From: Alphaproteobacteria bacterium | Lineage (GTDB): Bacteria > Pseudomonadota > Alphaproteobacteria > Rhizobiales > CAJQND01 | DNA length: 50,052 nucleotides | Assembly (NCBI GenBank): GCA_024227565.1 | Contig: JAAEUE010000315.1 | Span: 1-50,052 of the forward strand | Direction of reading: 5' to 3' | In this document: positions 43,558-50,052 of the stretch, piece by piece | Layout of the letters: every line of letters begins with the position of its first letter | How positions within the stretch are numbered: position 1 is the stretch's first letter | Notes under the pieces: model-generated | What the model was told of the DNA's origin: nothing | The model's database searches: none | Seen by the model: the letters and a program-made list of their open reading frames with translations, nothing else | Made by a program: the position numbers and the translations under genes

Positions 43558-45024
43558 TCAGGGCCCTCCGGCAGCCATTGCCGCCAGTCGATAAAGCGGA
43601 TCGGGGTAGAAAAACAAGATGATGGACGTGGTTGCGGTGATGATCATGGCCGCCAGAATCGGTTTCGGTGCCTCTTTGATTTCAGGGTAGGCCTCGCCCT
43701 CTGCGGGCTTGCCGAAAAACGCCCTGATGGGGATGGGCAGCAGGTAAGCCACATTGAGCAGGGAGCTCAGCATCAAGATGCCGAGCAACAGCAATTGGCC
43801 GGTCTCAACGGTGCCCAGCCCCAAATACCACTTGCTCCACATTCCGCCGAAGGGCGGCAGCCCGATAATGCCCAAGGCGCCGATCAGGAACACACCAAAG
43901 GTGACCGGCATGGCGCGGCCCAGACCGTTCAGCTGACTGATCAGCTTCTTGCCTGTTGTGACGTAAACCGCGCCGGCGGCGAAGAAGAGAGTGATTTTCG
44001 CAAAGGCATGCATGGCGATGTGAATGGACCCGCCGATGAGACCGGACTTGCTGGCCAACATGGCCCCCAGCACAATGTAGCTGAGCTGGCTCACCGTGGA
44101 GTAGGCCAGCCGCGCCTTCAGGTTGTCCTTGGTCATGGCGATCAGGGACGACAGCAGGATGGTGGCCGCGGCAACCCAGATCAGCATGCCGGTGACATCG
44201 TTGCTGAGAATGAACTCACTGCCGAAAATGTAGATCGTGACCTTGAGCAGGGAGAACACCCCGGCCTTCACAACGGCCACAGCATGCAGCAAGGCGCTCA
44301 CCGGGGTTGGCGCCACCATGGCGGCGGGCAGCCAGCGGTGAAACGGCATCACTGCCGCCTTGCCGATGCCGAACAGGAACAATGCATAGAGCAATCCGGC
44401 CCAGGCAGGATCAAGCTTGCCGGCCAGGATGCCGCCGTGCTGGAAGGTGAGCGTGCCGGCCACAAACCAGGTCACCAGAATGCCGCAGAGGAAGAGGCCG
44501 ATGGAGGTGCCCAGCAAGATCCCCAGATAGGTGCGCCCGCCTGCCCGCGCTTCGTCCGTTCCGTTATGGGTCACCAGCGGATAGGTCGACAGCGTCAACA
44601 TCTCATAGAACAGGAACAGGGTGAACAGGTTGTCGGCAAACGCCACGCCCATGGCACACGAGATGGCAACGGCGAACGCGGCATAGAACCGGGTTTGGTT
44701 CTGTTCGCCCAGCTTGCGCATATAGCCGATTGCGTAGATCGATGTGACGACCCACAACAACCCGGCGACCAGCGCAAACAACATGCCCAAGGCTTCAACC
44801 CGGAACGCCAACGCAACACCCGGCATGGGCTGGGCAACGGTGAGCGCAAACTCCTCGCCGCTCAAGAACCGGGCTGCCGTTATGACCACGAGAAGCGCAA
44901 CCAGCGAGGCGGTCACCAGGGTCACGCCCTCGCGCACGTTGGGGAAACGCCCAACGGCAATGATGCCAATCGAACCGGCAAGCGGCAGGAGCAAAAGGAG
45001 GAGAAGCAGGGCCGTGTTACTCAT
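43558..45024 (-). CDS. Mrp/Mnh-type antiporter subunit D-like protein, 488 residues
   Basis: A NuoM/N-like transporter with about 14 membrane segments. The conserved Glu is in FLFYEMLTLSTYPLVTH and the conserved Lys in GIGKAAVMPFHRWLPAAMVAPTPVSALLHAVAVVKAG, with a further Lys in the latter stretch. It begins in an ATGA overlap with the preceding D-like gene. Length is standard for MnhD. In the complex it would form one proton or cation channel. Confidence 0.88.
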   Translation of the reverse strand: MSNTALLLLLLLLPLAGSIGIIAVGRFPNVREGVTLVTASLVALLVVITAARFLSGEEFALTVAQPMPGVALAFRVEALGMLFALVAGLLWVVTSIYAIGYMRKLGEQNQTRFYAAFAVAISCAMGVAFADNLFTLFLFYEMLTLSTYPLVTHNGTDEARAGGRTYLGILLGTSIGLFLCGILVTWFVAGTLTFQHGGILAGKLDPAWAGLLYALFLFGIGKAAVMPFHRWLPAAMVAPTPVSALLHAVAVVKAGVFSLLKVTIYIFGSEFILSNDVTGMLIWVAAATILLSSLIAMTKDNLKARLAYSTVSQLSYIVLGAMLASKSGLIGGSIHIAMHAFAKITLFFAAGAVYVTTGKKLISQLNGLGRAMPVTFGVFLIGALGIIGLPPFGGMWSKWYLGLGTVETGQLLLLGILMLSSLLNVAYLLPIPIRAFFGKPAEGEAYPEIKEAPKPILAAMIITATTSIILFFYPDPLYRLAAMAAGGP

Positions 45025-46499
45025 TTCGCCGCAACCCCCAGGGCCTGCGCTGCGCGTTCGGCAACACCAACCGTCAGGTCGGTGTCAAAGCCAAAATAGA
45101 TGTTTGCAAACACCAATATCCACGTGGGCGCCAACAGCAGGAAGGGCGCTTCTTCCACCGCCAGCTCCGGGTTCGTGGCCTGCTTGAAGTAGAGGGCCTC
45201 GATGATTTTGCCCACATAGATTACCGCGAGCAGCGAGCCGAAAAGGATGACGGCCACCACGATCCACTGCTGTTGCTCCAACGCGGCCAGCACCAGATAC
45301 CACTTGCTGACGAAACCGGCCGTGCCCGGCACACCGATCAGACTGAAGCCGGCAACGATGATGGCCCCAAAGGTCCAGGGCATCTGCCGGCCCAGGCCAT
45401 GGAGGTGCTCCATGCGGCAGGCGCCTACCCGGTAGACGATTGCCCCGACCGCCATGAACAGGGCACCCTTCATCAGGGCATGATTGAACATGTGAATGAT
45501 CGACGCGGTGACACCGGCCACTGAGGCAAAGCTCAGCCCGATTGCCATGTACCCGATCTGCGCCACACTGGAATGGGCCAGCAGCTTTTTCACGTTGGAC
45601 TGATAGATGGCACGGAACGATCCGCTGAGAACCGCAAGGATCCCCGCCATGAGGAACAGGTCGCCGGCAGGCGTGTTGGTAACAAACCCATCTGGAAACA
45701 CCGTGAACAGCACACGCAGAATGACGTACAGCGCAACCTTCGTCGCGGTCGCCGCGAGGAACACGGTGACCACCGAGGGCGCGTAGGTGTAGGCGTTGGG
45801 CAGCCACAGGTGCAAGGGAAACAGCGCCAACTTCAGGGCAAAGCCGATCATGATGAAGGCAAAGCCGGTGTGGACGGTCTTCAGGCCCGTGGCTTCGGGC
45901 AGACGGGCCGCCAGATCCGCCATGTTCAAGGTGCCCGTCTGGGAATAGATCAGGCCCACACCAATCAGGAAGAAGGTCGCGCCAAGGGTGCCCATGATCA
46001 GATATTGATAGGCCGCAGTCAGGGCTTGCCGCCTGTTTCCAAGGCTGATCAGTGCGTAGGAGGACAGCGAGGAAATCTCCAAAAACACGAAGAGGTTGAA
46101 GATGTCACCGGTTTGCGTAATGCCCAGCAGGCCCGCAAGACAAAGCAGAACGGCGCTGTAGAACAGCGGGATCTGATGTTTTTCGATTTCGTTTTCAGCG
46201 CTCAGCAACGCATAGGGCAGCGCCACAGCGGCGATGCCCGAGACGATCATCGCCACCAGGGCGTTGACCTCGTCAATGCGGTAGACAATGCCCCACGGCG
46301 GCGCCCAGCCGCCGAGTTCGTATTGGATGGGTCCGCCGGTCAAAATCGTCCACAATTGCATTCCAGCCATCACGGCGCAGGCCAGGGCGACCAAAAAGGC
46401 CAGCGCCCAAGGCACCCGGCCAAACGGCAGGATCGCCGCCAGAGGGGCGGCAATCAGAGGGGTGACGACGAGCAACAGGCTTAAATGATCCCACATCAC
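45021..46499 (-). CDS. Mrp/Mnh-type antiporter subunit D-like protein, 492 residues
   Basis: The second MnhD/NuoN-like subunit in order of transcription among the D-like genes' neighbours, directly after subunit C as in classic mnh operons. It has the conserved Glu in LFVFLEISSLSSYALISLG and Lys in GFALKLALFPLHLWLPNAYTYAPSVV, plus LLAHSSVAQIGYM. Of the three D-like proteins it looks closest to canonical MnhD. It overlaps both neighbours by four bases (ATGA). Confidence 0.9.
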   Translation of the reverse strand: MMWDHLSLLLVVTPLIAAPLAAILPFGRVPWALAFLVALACAVMAGMQLWTILTGGPIQYELGGWAPPWGIVYRIDEVNALVAMIVSGIAAVALPYALLSAENEIEKHQIPLFYSAVLLCLAGLLGITQTGDIFNLFVFLEISSLSSYALISLGNRRQALTAAYQYLIMGTLGATFFLIGVGLIYSQTGTLNMADLAARLPEATGLKTVHTGFAFIMIGFALKLALFPLHLWLPNAYTYAPSVVTVFLAATATKVALYVILRVLFTVFPDGFVTNTPAGDLFLMAGILAVLSGSFRAIYQSNVKKLLAHSSVAQIGYMAIGLSFASVAGVTASIIHMFNHALMKGALFMAVGAIVYRVGACRMEHLHGLGRQMPWTFGAIIVAGFSLIGVPGTAGFVSKWYLVLAALEQQQWIVVAVILFGSLLAVIYVGKIIEALYFKQATNPELAVEEAPFLLLAPTWILVFANIYFGFDTDLTVGVAERAAQALGVAAK

Positions 46500-46855
46500 A
46501 AAGAATTATCCTGACTGTGGATCTCGTCTTCTTCGATGGTCCCGTAGGCCTCTTTGATCCGGACAACCAGCGCCAAACCAAGCGCCGTTGTCGCCACGCC
46601 AACAACGATGGCGGTGAGGATCAGAACATGGGGCAGAGGGTTGGAATAGACTTTCACTCCTTCCACGTAGATCGGAGCAACGCCGTCTTTCACGGTGCTC
46701 AAAGAGATGTAGATCAGAAAAACCGACACCTGAAAGATGTTCAGGCCGACAATCTTCTTCACCAGATTGCCGCGGCTGATGACCGTGTAGAAGCCGGTCA
46801 TCATCAGGAAAATGGCGATCAGGTAATTGTAGTGGCTGACAACGAAATCCATCAC
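46496..46855 (-). CDS. mnhC: Cation/proton antiporter subunit C (NuoK-like)
   Basis: Of 119 residues with three membrane segments. The pattern (FYTVISRGNLVKKIVGLNIFQVSVFLIYIS and PLPHVLILTAIVVGVATTALGLALVVRI) is that of MnhC/MrpC, the homologue of complex I subunit NuoK. It overlaps the fused B-type gene upstream and the D-like gene downstream by four bases each. Confidence 0.92.
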   Translation of the reverse strand: MMDFVVSHYNYLIAIFLMMTGFYTVISRGNLVKKIVGLNIFQVSVFLIYISLSTVKDGVAPIYVEGVKVYSNPLPHVLILTAIVVGVATTALGLALVVRIKEAYGTIEEDEIHSQDNSL

Positions 46856-47835
46856 GACCTCTCTCTGCCGGCAAAGGCGAAAAAGATGGTCAACATGACG
46901 GCAAACACGGTGATGCCCACACCCAGCTCAACCAGCAGAATGCCAATGTGCTGTCCGGCAACTTGCGAGCTGGCCAGCACCGAATAGTTCAGATAGTTCC
47001 CGCCCAAAAACAGCGACGCAATCCCGACGCCGGCAAAAATCAGAACCCCAAGAGAGGTCAGGAACATCAGGACCGATTTGGGAATTATGCGTTCAGCGGC
47101 CCCGAGCCCGAACACGAGGGAATACAGAATGATGGCGGCACTCATAATGACCCCCGCCTGAAACCCGCCACCTGGGCCATAATCGCCGTGAAACTGCACA
47201 TAGAGCGCAAACAGCATGATCACCGGGATCACAATTTTCGAAACAATCCGAAGCACCAGGTTCTGAGGGACCCGCTTATCCTTCGCGCCATCGTCCAGCG
47301 GGTCTTCGCGCCTGCCGCCAAGCAACAGCAACACGGCGATCCCGGCTGTGAAGATCACGACGACCTCGCCCAAGGTATCGAAGCCCCGGTAGCTCGCCAA
47401 AACCGCGGTTACGATGTTCGGCACACCGGTTTCCTCGATAGCCTTCTCAATATAATGAGGTGCCACATGGGTTTGCGGAGCCGATGCCGGGTCGCCGAAA
47501 TCTGGAAGGTCCAGCGTGCCATAAACCAACACGGCCCCGGTGGTGAGCACAACGGCCAGGGGCAGCCAGTGCCGATTCTTATCAGGCTGCTTTTCGTTGT
47601 GATCTTTGTTCAGCGCCAACGTTGCCAGCATCAACACGGTTGATATGCCTGCGCCCACCGCTGCTTCAGTGAGCGCCACATCGACGGCATCCATTGTCAT
47701 GAACAATGTGGCCGACAGAAAGCTGAAAATCGCAAACAGCATGATGACGGCGAAAAGGTTCGTGATGCGGATAATGCCAATGGCGGTGACGGCCAGAAAC
47801 GTCAACAGGGATATGTCTATCAGGAGGTCCATCAA
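46852..47835 (-). CDS. Fused antiporter subunit: DUF4040 (MbhD-like) plus MnhB
   Basis: Of 327 residues. Residues 1-80 have the DUF4040/MbhD-type pattern (three membrane segments, with VDVALTEAAVGAGISTVLMLATLAL), equivalent to the C-terminal part of long MrpA. A middle section (about 90-175) with GFDTLGEVVVIFTAGIAVLLLLGGR matches MbhE / the MrpA end. The last part (about 195-320) is MnhB, with FHGDYGPGGGFQAGVIMSAAIILY. So the C-terminal MrpA modules and MrpB are joined in one protein, while a full-length MrpA is absent. It overlaps both neighbours by four bases. Confidence 0.88.
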   Translation of the reverse strand: MMDLLIDISLLTFLAVTAIGIIRITNLFAVIMLFAIFSFLSATLFMTMDAVDVALTEAAVGAGISTVLMLATLALNKDHNEKQPDKNRHWLPLAVVLTTGAVLVYGTLDLPDFGDPASAPQTHVAPHYIEKAIEETGVPNIVTAVLASYRGFDTLGEVVVIFTAGIAVLLLLGGRREDPLDDGAKDKRVPQNLVLRIVSKIVIPVIMLFALYVQFHGDYGPGGGFQAGVIMSAAIILYSLVFGLGAAERIIPKSVLMFLTSLGVLIFAGVGIASLFLGGNYLNYSVLASSQVAGQHIGILLVELGVGITVFAVMLTIFFAFAGRERS

Positions 47836-48152
47836 GATTGGCCCTCGCTGTCAGTGCGGCCCCGCTTGGGGTCCAGTCCGCTGTGCACCGCTGCGCTCGC
47901 CAGCGCGTGGGTTGCCGCCGGGCTTGTGATGAAGAGGAACAGAAAGATCAACGCAACCTTGAAGGCGGCAAGGCTCAATCCGGCCTGCAGCCCGAGCCCG
48001 AGCAGGATCAACAGGGCGCACAGGGTGTCGGTTGTTCCGGTGGCATGCTGGCGGCTGAAAAAGTCGGGGAACCGGTGAATGCCGACGGCACCGACCACGC
48101 CGACCAACCCGCCGGCGACCAGGCAAACCCAACTGAGGATATCTAGAACCAT
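47832..48152 (-). CDS. mnhG: Cation/proton antiporter subunit G
   Basis: Of 106 residues with three membrane segments and the MnhG pattern VGVVGAVGIHRFPDFFSRQHATGTTDTLCALLILLGL. It overlaps the subunit F gene by ten bases and the fused B-type gene by four. The C-terminal tail after the third segment is short and charged. Confidence 0.92.
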   Translation of the reverse strand: MVLDILSWVCLVAGGLVGVVGAVGIHRFPDFFSRQHATGTTDTLCALLILLGLGLQAGLSLAAFKVALIFLFLFITSPAATHALASAAVHSGLDPKRGRTDSEGQS

Positions 48153-48451
48153 CGCCGCCTCACCTTCACAGAGATGACGTTGTTTTCAGCAGGCGAATGG
48201 AAGTCCTTGTGGCTGAACAAACGCAAGACGGCCACCACGCTGATGAAGTTGATCATCGCGTATACCAAAGCCATATCGAGCAAATCCAGCCGCCCCGTCA
48301 GGAACGAGAAGACGGCGATCAGCAGCACCGTTTTGGTGCCGAACATGTTGATGGCGGCAATGCGGTCAAACACCGTGGGCCCCATGAGCGCCCGCGCGAG
48401 GGCCAGACTCAAGGTGACAAGGATCGCAACGATTGCAACGGCATACATCAT
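48143..48451 (-). CDS. mnhF: Cation/proton antiporter subunit F
   Basis: Of 102 residues with three membrane segments. The MnhF signature LARALMGPTVFDRIAAINMFGTKTVLLIAV is intact, followed by LDLLDMALVYAMINFISVVAVLRLF. A basic tail of about 20 residues extends beyond the usual end. It overlaps subunit E by four bases and subunit G by ten. Confidence 0.92.
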   Translation of the reverse strand: MMYAVAIVAILVTLSLALARALMGPTVFDRIAAINMFGTKTVLLIAVFSFLTGRLDLLDMALVYAMINFISVVAVLRLFSHKDFHSPAENNVISVKVRRRWF

Positions 48452-48924
48452 GGCTCCACCACCTTGTCTGGAATCGCCCGGGCCATCTCGCCGGTGAACA
48501 GATCGTCGGCAATGTCCTTTGCCAGCGCGTGCACGATGACACTGTCTTTCGTGAGCTCAACGCTCACCGTGCCCGGCGTCAACGTGATCGCATTGGCGTA
48601 AATAACGCGCCCAAGATCTGTCTTTTGCGGCAGGGGAAACTCTTCCAATCGCGGGCTGACGGCATTTGGGTCCCGGCTCAGGATCCGTTTGAGCACATCA
48701 ATGTTCGATTTTACGATTTCCCGCAAAATGAAGACGAGAAAGGCCGGAAGCCGCGATGTGAGCTGAACCGGGAAACTCTCATGGTCGAAGATATCCATAC
48801 GGTGGGCGAGGTAAACCGTCAGGCCAACCGAGGCTATTCCCAGCCCCATCAGCAAGGGGTCGTAGTGCCCTGACAGCAAGAGCCAGAGCAAAAATAAAAT
48901 TGCACCGTACAACGATGTCATCAT
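48448..48924 (-). CDS. mnhE: Cation/proton antiporter subunit E
   Basis: First gene of the nine-gene antiporter operon, 158 residues. Two or three N-terminal membrane segments (about 5-40) lead to the conserved soluble part: FILREIVKSNIDVLKRIL and VIYANAITLTPGTVSVEL, both diagnostic of MnhE. A purine-rich GGGAGGA lies upstream of the ATG at 48922-48924. The promoter for the whole operon should be in 48925-49100. Confidence 0.92.
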   Translation of the reverse strand: MMTSLYGAILFLLWLLLSGHYDPLLMGLGIASVGLTVYLAHRMDIFDHESFPVQLTSRLPAFLVFILREIVKSNIDVLKRILSRDPNAVSPRLEEFPLPQKTDLGRVIYANAITLTPGTVSVELTKDSVIVHALAKDIADDLFTGEMARAIPDKVVEP

Positions 48925-49409
48925 GAAAGTTGGTCCTCCCTCTCACTCTTTCGAAAGGCCGTGGGGATTGCCATTATAGGTTCTTTCCCCGCCTTCTCGT
49001 CTCGCAGCATGGTAGACTACGGTCAGCGACGAGAAAGGGCCTCTCGATCAACTTCCACAAGTTTTGATTTCGTTTTTGAGCCTCTGGCTGGCCGGTTCAA
49101 GCATATGCCAAATCCACAAGAACTGGTCGCATCCCTCATTGCACCGTCCCCTCCGTCTTCTGCCGCAAACGGGAGCGGCTCATCATTCGCTTTAAGAGCA
49201 TCTTAGCGCAAGAGCGCGCTTATACGATAGCTTGTTACGAGCGAAAAGAAGGTCCTCAAGTTTTCCCCAAATTGCGAACAAACCGTGCTGTTGATGCCAC
49301 ACCTCCGACATAATCGGCATCTTGGCGATTGTTTCGGTTTACGAATAAAAGAGTTGTTCGTTATTTAGATCTACGCCAATGGCTGATCTGATAAGGGCTA
49401 AGAAAAACG
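48925..49409. other. Intergenic region between the antiporter operon and the L,D-transpeptidase gene
   Basis: These 485 bases lie between divergent genes and must contain both promoters. A plus-strand frame at 48961-49206 is Ser/Ala/Pro rich with no family character and was not accepted. No repeat copy, RNA gene or strong hairpin was recognised. Confidence 0.5.
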
Positions 49410-49949
49410 ATGACCTCTGGAACAACACGGTTTCCCCGCATTTCAACCGCATTTTCAGGCAGTGCCCTTGCGTTGTTGGCAGCCACTTCGCTTGCTCTGA
49501 CACCCACTGTCGCCAAGGCCGAGAACAGCGGCGGATTTGCGAAAAAGAGCGTCTTCGGCTTCAATTTCTTCAAAACCACAGCGCCCAAGGGCAAACTGGT
49601 TGCCAAGATCGACCTTAGTGATCAACGCATGAACATCTTCGTCAACGGACGTCGCTATCACAGCTTCAAGGTGTCCACCGCCCGGCGCGGATACGTCACC
49701 CCAACCGGCTCATGGCGCCCGACCCGCCTGCATGAAATGTGGTATTCGCGCAAATACGACATGTCGCCCATGCCTCATTCGGTGTTTTTCAAGGGCGGTT
49801 ATGCGGTGCACGGCACCAATTCGATTTCCCGCTTGGGGTCCCCGGCCAGCCACGGCTGCATCCGACTGCACCCCAACGATGCGCGCACATTCTACAACAT
49901 GGTGAAGGCAAACGGCCGGCGGAACACGACGGTGAAAGTCGTCCACTAG
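49410..49949 (+). CDS. Secreted L,D-transpeptidase (YkuD domain)
   Basis: Of 179 residues with a signal peptide (about 1-37, ending TVAKAE). The YkuD domain runs from about 60 to 178: AKIDLSDQRMNIFVNGRRYHSFKVSTAR, TPTGSWRPTRLHEMWYSRKY, then the catalytic motif HGTNSISRLGSPASHGCIRLHPNDA with the nucleophile Cys in SHGCIR (about 146-151). Such enzymes make 3-3 peptidoglycan cross-links or attach lipoproteins to the wall. The stop codon TAG is the start (CTAG) of hairpin repeat copy A, so the insertion may have set the present C-terminus. Confidence 0.93.
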   Translation: MTSGTTRFPRISTAFSGSALALLAATSLALTPTVAKAENSGGFAKKSVFGFNFFKTTAPKGKLVAKIDLSDQRMNIFVNGRRYHSFKVSTARRGYVTPTGSWRPTRLHEMWYSRKYDMSPMPHSVFFKGGYAVHGTNSISRLGSPASHGCIRLHPNDARTFYNMVKANGRRNTTVKVVH

Positions 49950-50052
49950 AGCTTATTCCGCTCAGGTTGAGCGGAATAAGCTCCAGATTATCGTTACGAA
50001 CGAGCAACTTATCTCCGACCAGACGATTCCGTCTGATCGGAGGTTGCTCTAG
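49946..50052 (+). repeat. Two-hairpin repeat, full copy A (107 bp)
   Basis: Extends from CTAG at 49946-49949 to CTAG at the window end, which may or may not be its natural end. It is the inverted counterpart of copy B, with 101 of 107 positions identical. Hairpin I is at 49950-49982 and hairpin II at about 50005-50049, with stems AGCAAC/GTTGCT, CTCCGA/TCGGAG and CAGACG/CGTCTG. It overlaps the stop codon of the L,D-transpeptidase gene. Confidence 0.92.

Noticed and set aside
43513..45099. 528-codon plus-strand frame rich in Gln, Gly and His
   Set aside because: Antisense to an antiporter D-like gene with intact catalytic residues; the composition is typical of reverse reading of membrane-protein codons.
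41603..48924. Complex I or membrane-bound hydrogenase operon
   Set aside because: No NuoB/C/D/H/I-like or hydrogenase subunits are present; subunits E, F and G identify an Mrp/Mnh-type antiporter.
48961..49206. 81-codon plus-strand frame between divergent genes
   Set aside because: Ser/Pro/Ala-rich, without hydrophobic core, ribosome binding site or recognisable domain.

Overview
The window looks like a chromosomal segment of a GC-rich alphaproteobacterium, most likely a member of the Rhizobiales/Hyphomicrobiales. The pointers are the set of lineage-typical families (DUF1491, DUF5330, DUF6456, MucR/Ros zinc finger, PAS_5, YcgN/UPF0260), the HpnC-HpnD-HpnE route to squalene, and intergenic palindromes. 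No rRNA, tRNA, CRISPR array, phage module or transposase was found. Assignments come from reading protein motifs by eye; no database search was run.

Layout. 1-1018: a DUF6338-like membrane gene broken by one in-frame stop, with a small partner gene. 1518-4116: two GGDEF proteins (one apparently active, one degenerate) and a small unknown gene. 4318-11050: small secreted or membrane proteins, YcgN, a class A penicillin-binding protein, a DUF1214/DUF1254-like pair and a secreted caspase-like protein. 11063-15227 (minus): hopanoid block 1 with hpnG, shc and a class III PLP enzyme resembling dialkylglycine decarboxylase. 15518-19327: an unknown membrane protein, a secreted beta-helix protein and a divergent arginase-like protein. 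19810-25889 (plus): an alpha/beta hydrolase, then hopanoid block 2 with hpnC, dxs, hpnD and hpnE. This would run from MEP-pathway entry through presqualene diphosphate and hydroxysqualene to squalene, which block 1 cyclises to hopene and processes at the adenosylhopane step. The radical SAM enzyme HpnH needed between shc and hpnG is not in the window. 26007-29664: an enolase-superfamily epimerase, an EamA transporter and an FMN glutamate-synthase-like protein.

29751-35139 (minus) is a tightly coupled three-gene operon of secreted proteins: two Sel1-repeat proteins and a 1061-residue coiled-coil protein. All three share a cysteine module that I do not recognise. 35352-41277 holds small conserved genes, peptidoglycan-binding and DUF5330 envelope proteins, SufE, DUF6456, an XRE regulator, a PAS_5 protein and MucR. 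41603-48924 (minus) is a nine-gene overlapping operon for an Mrp/Mnh-type cation/proton antiporter with three NuoL/M/N-like subunits. The window ends with a secreted L,D-transpeptidase.

The most notable non-coding signal is a 107-bp repeat made of two hairpins. It has two near-identical full copies (35762-35868 and 49946-50052), a 70-bp partial copy (25925-25994) and a diverged full-length copy (37250-37356) whose stem changes are compensatory. Removing exactly 107 bp at 35762-35868 joins two protein-like segments into one reading frame, which suggests the element moved into a gene.
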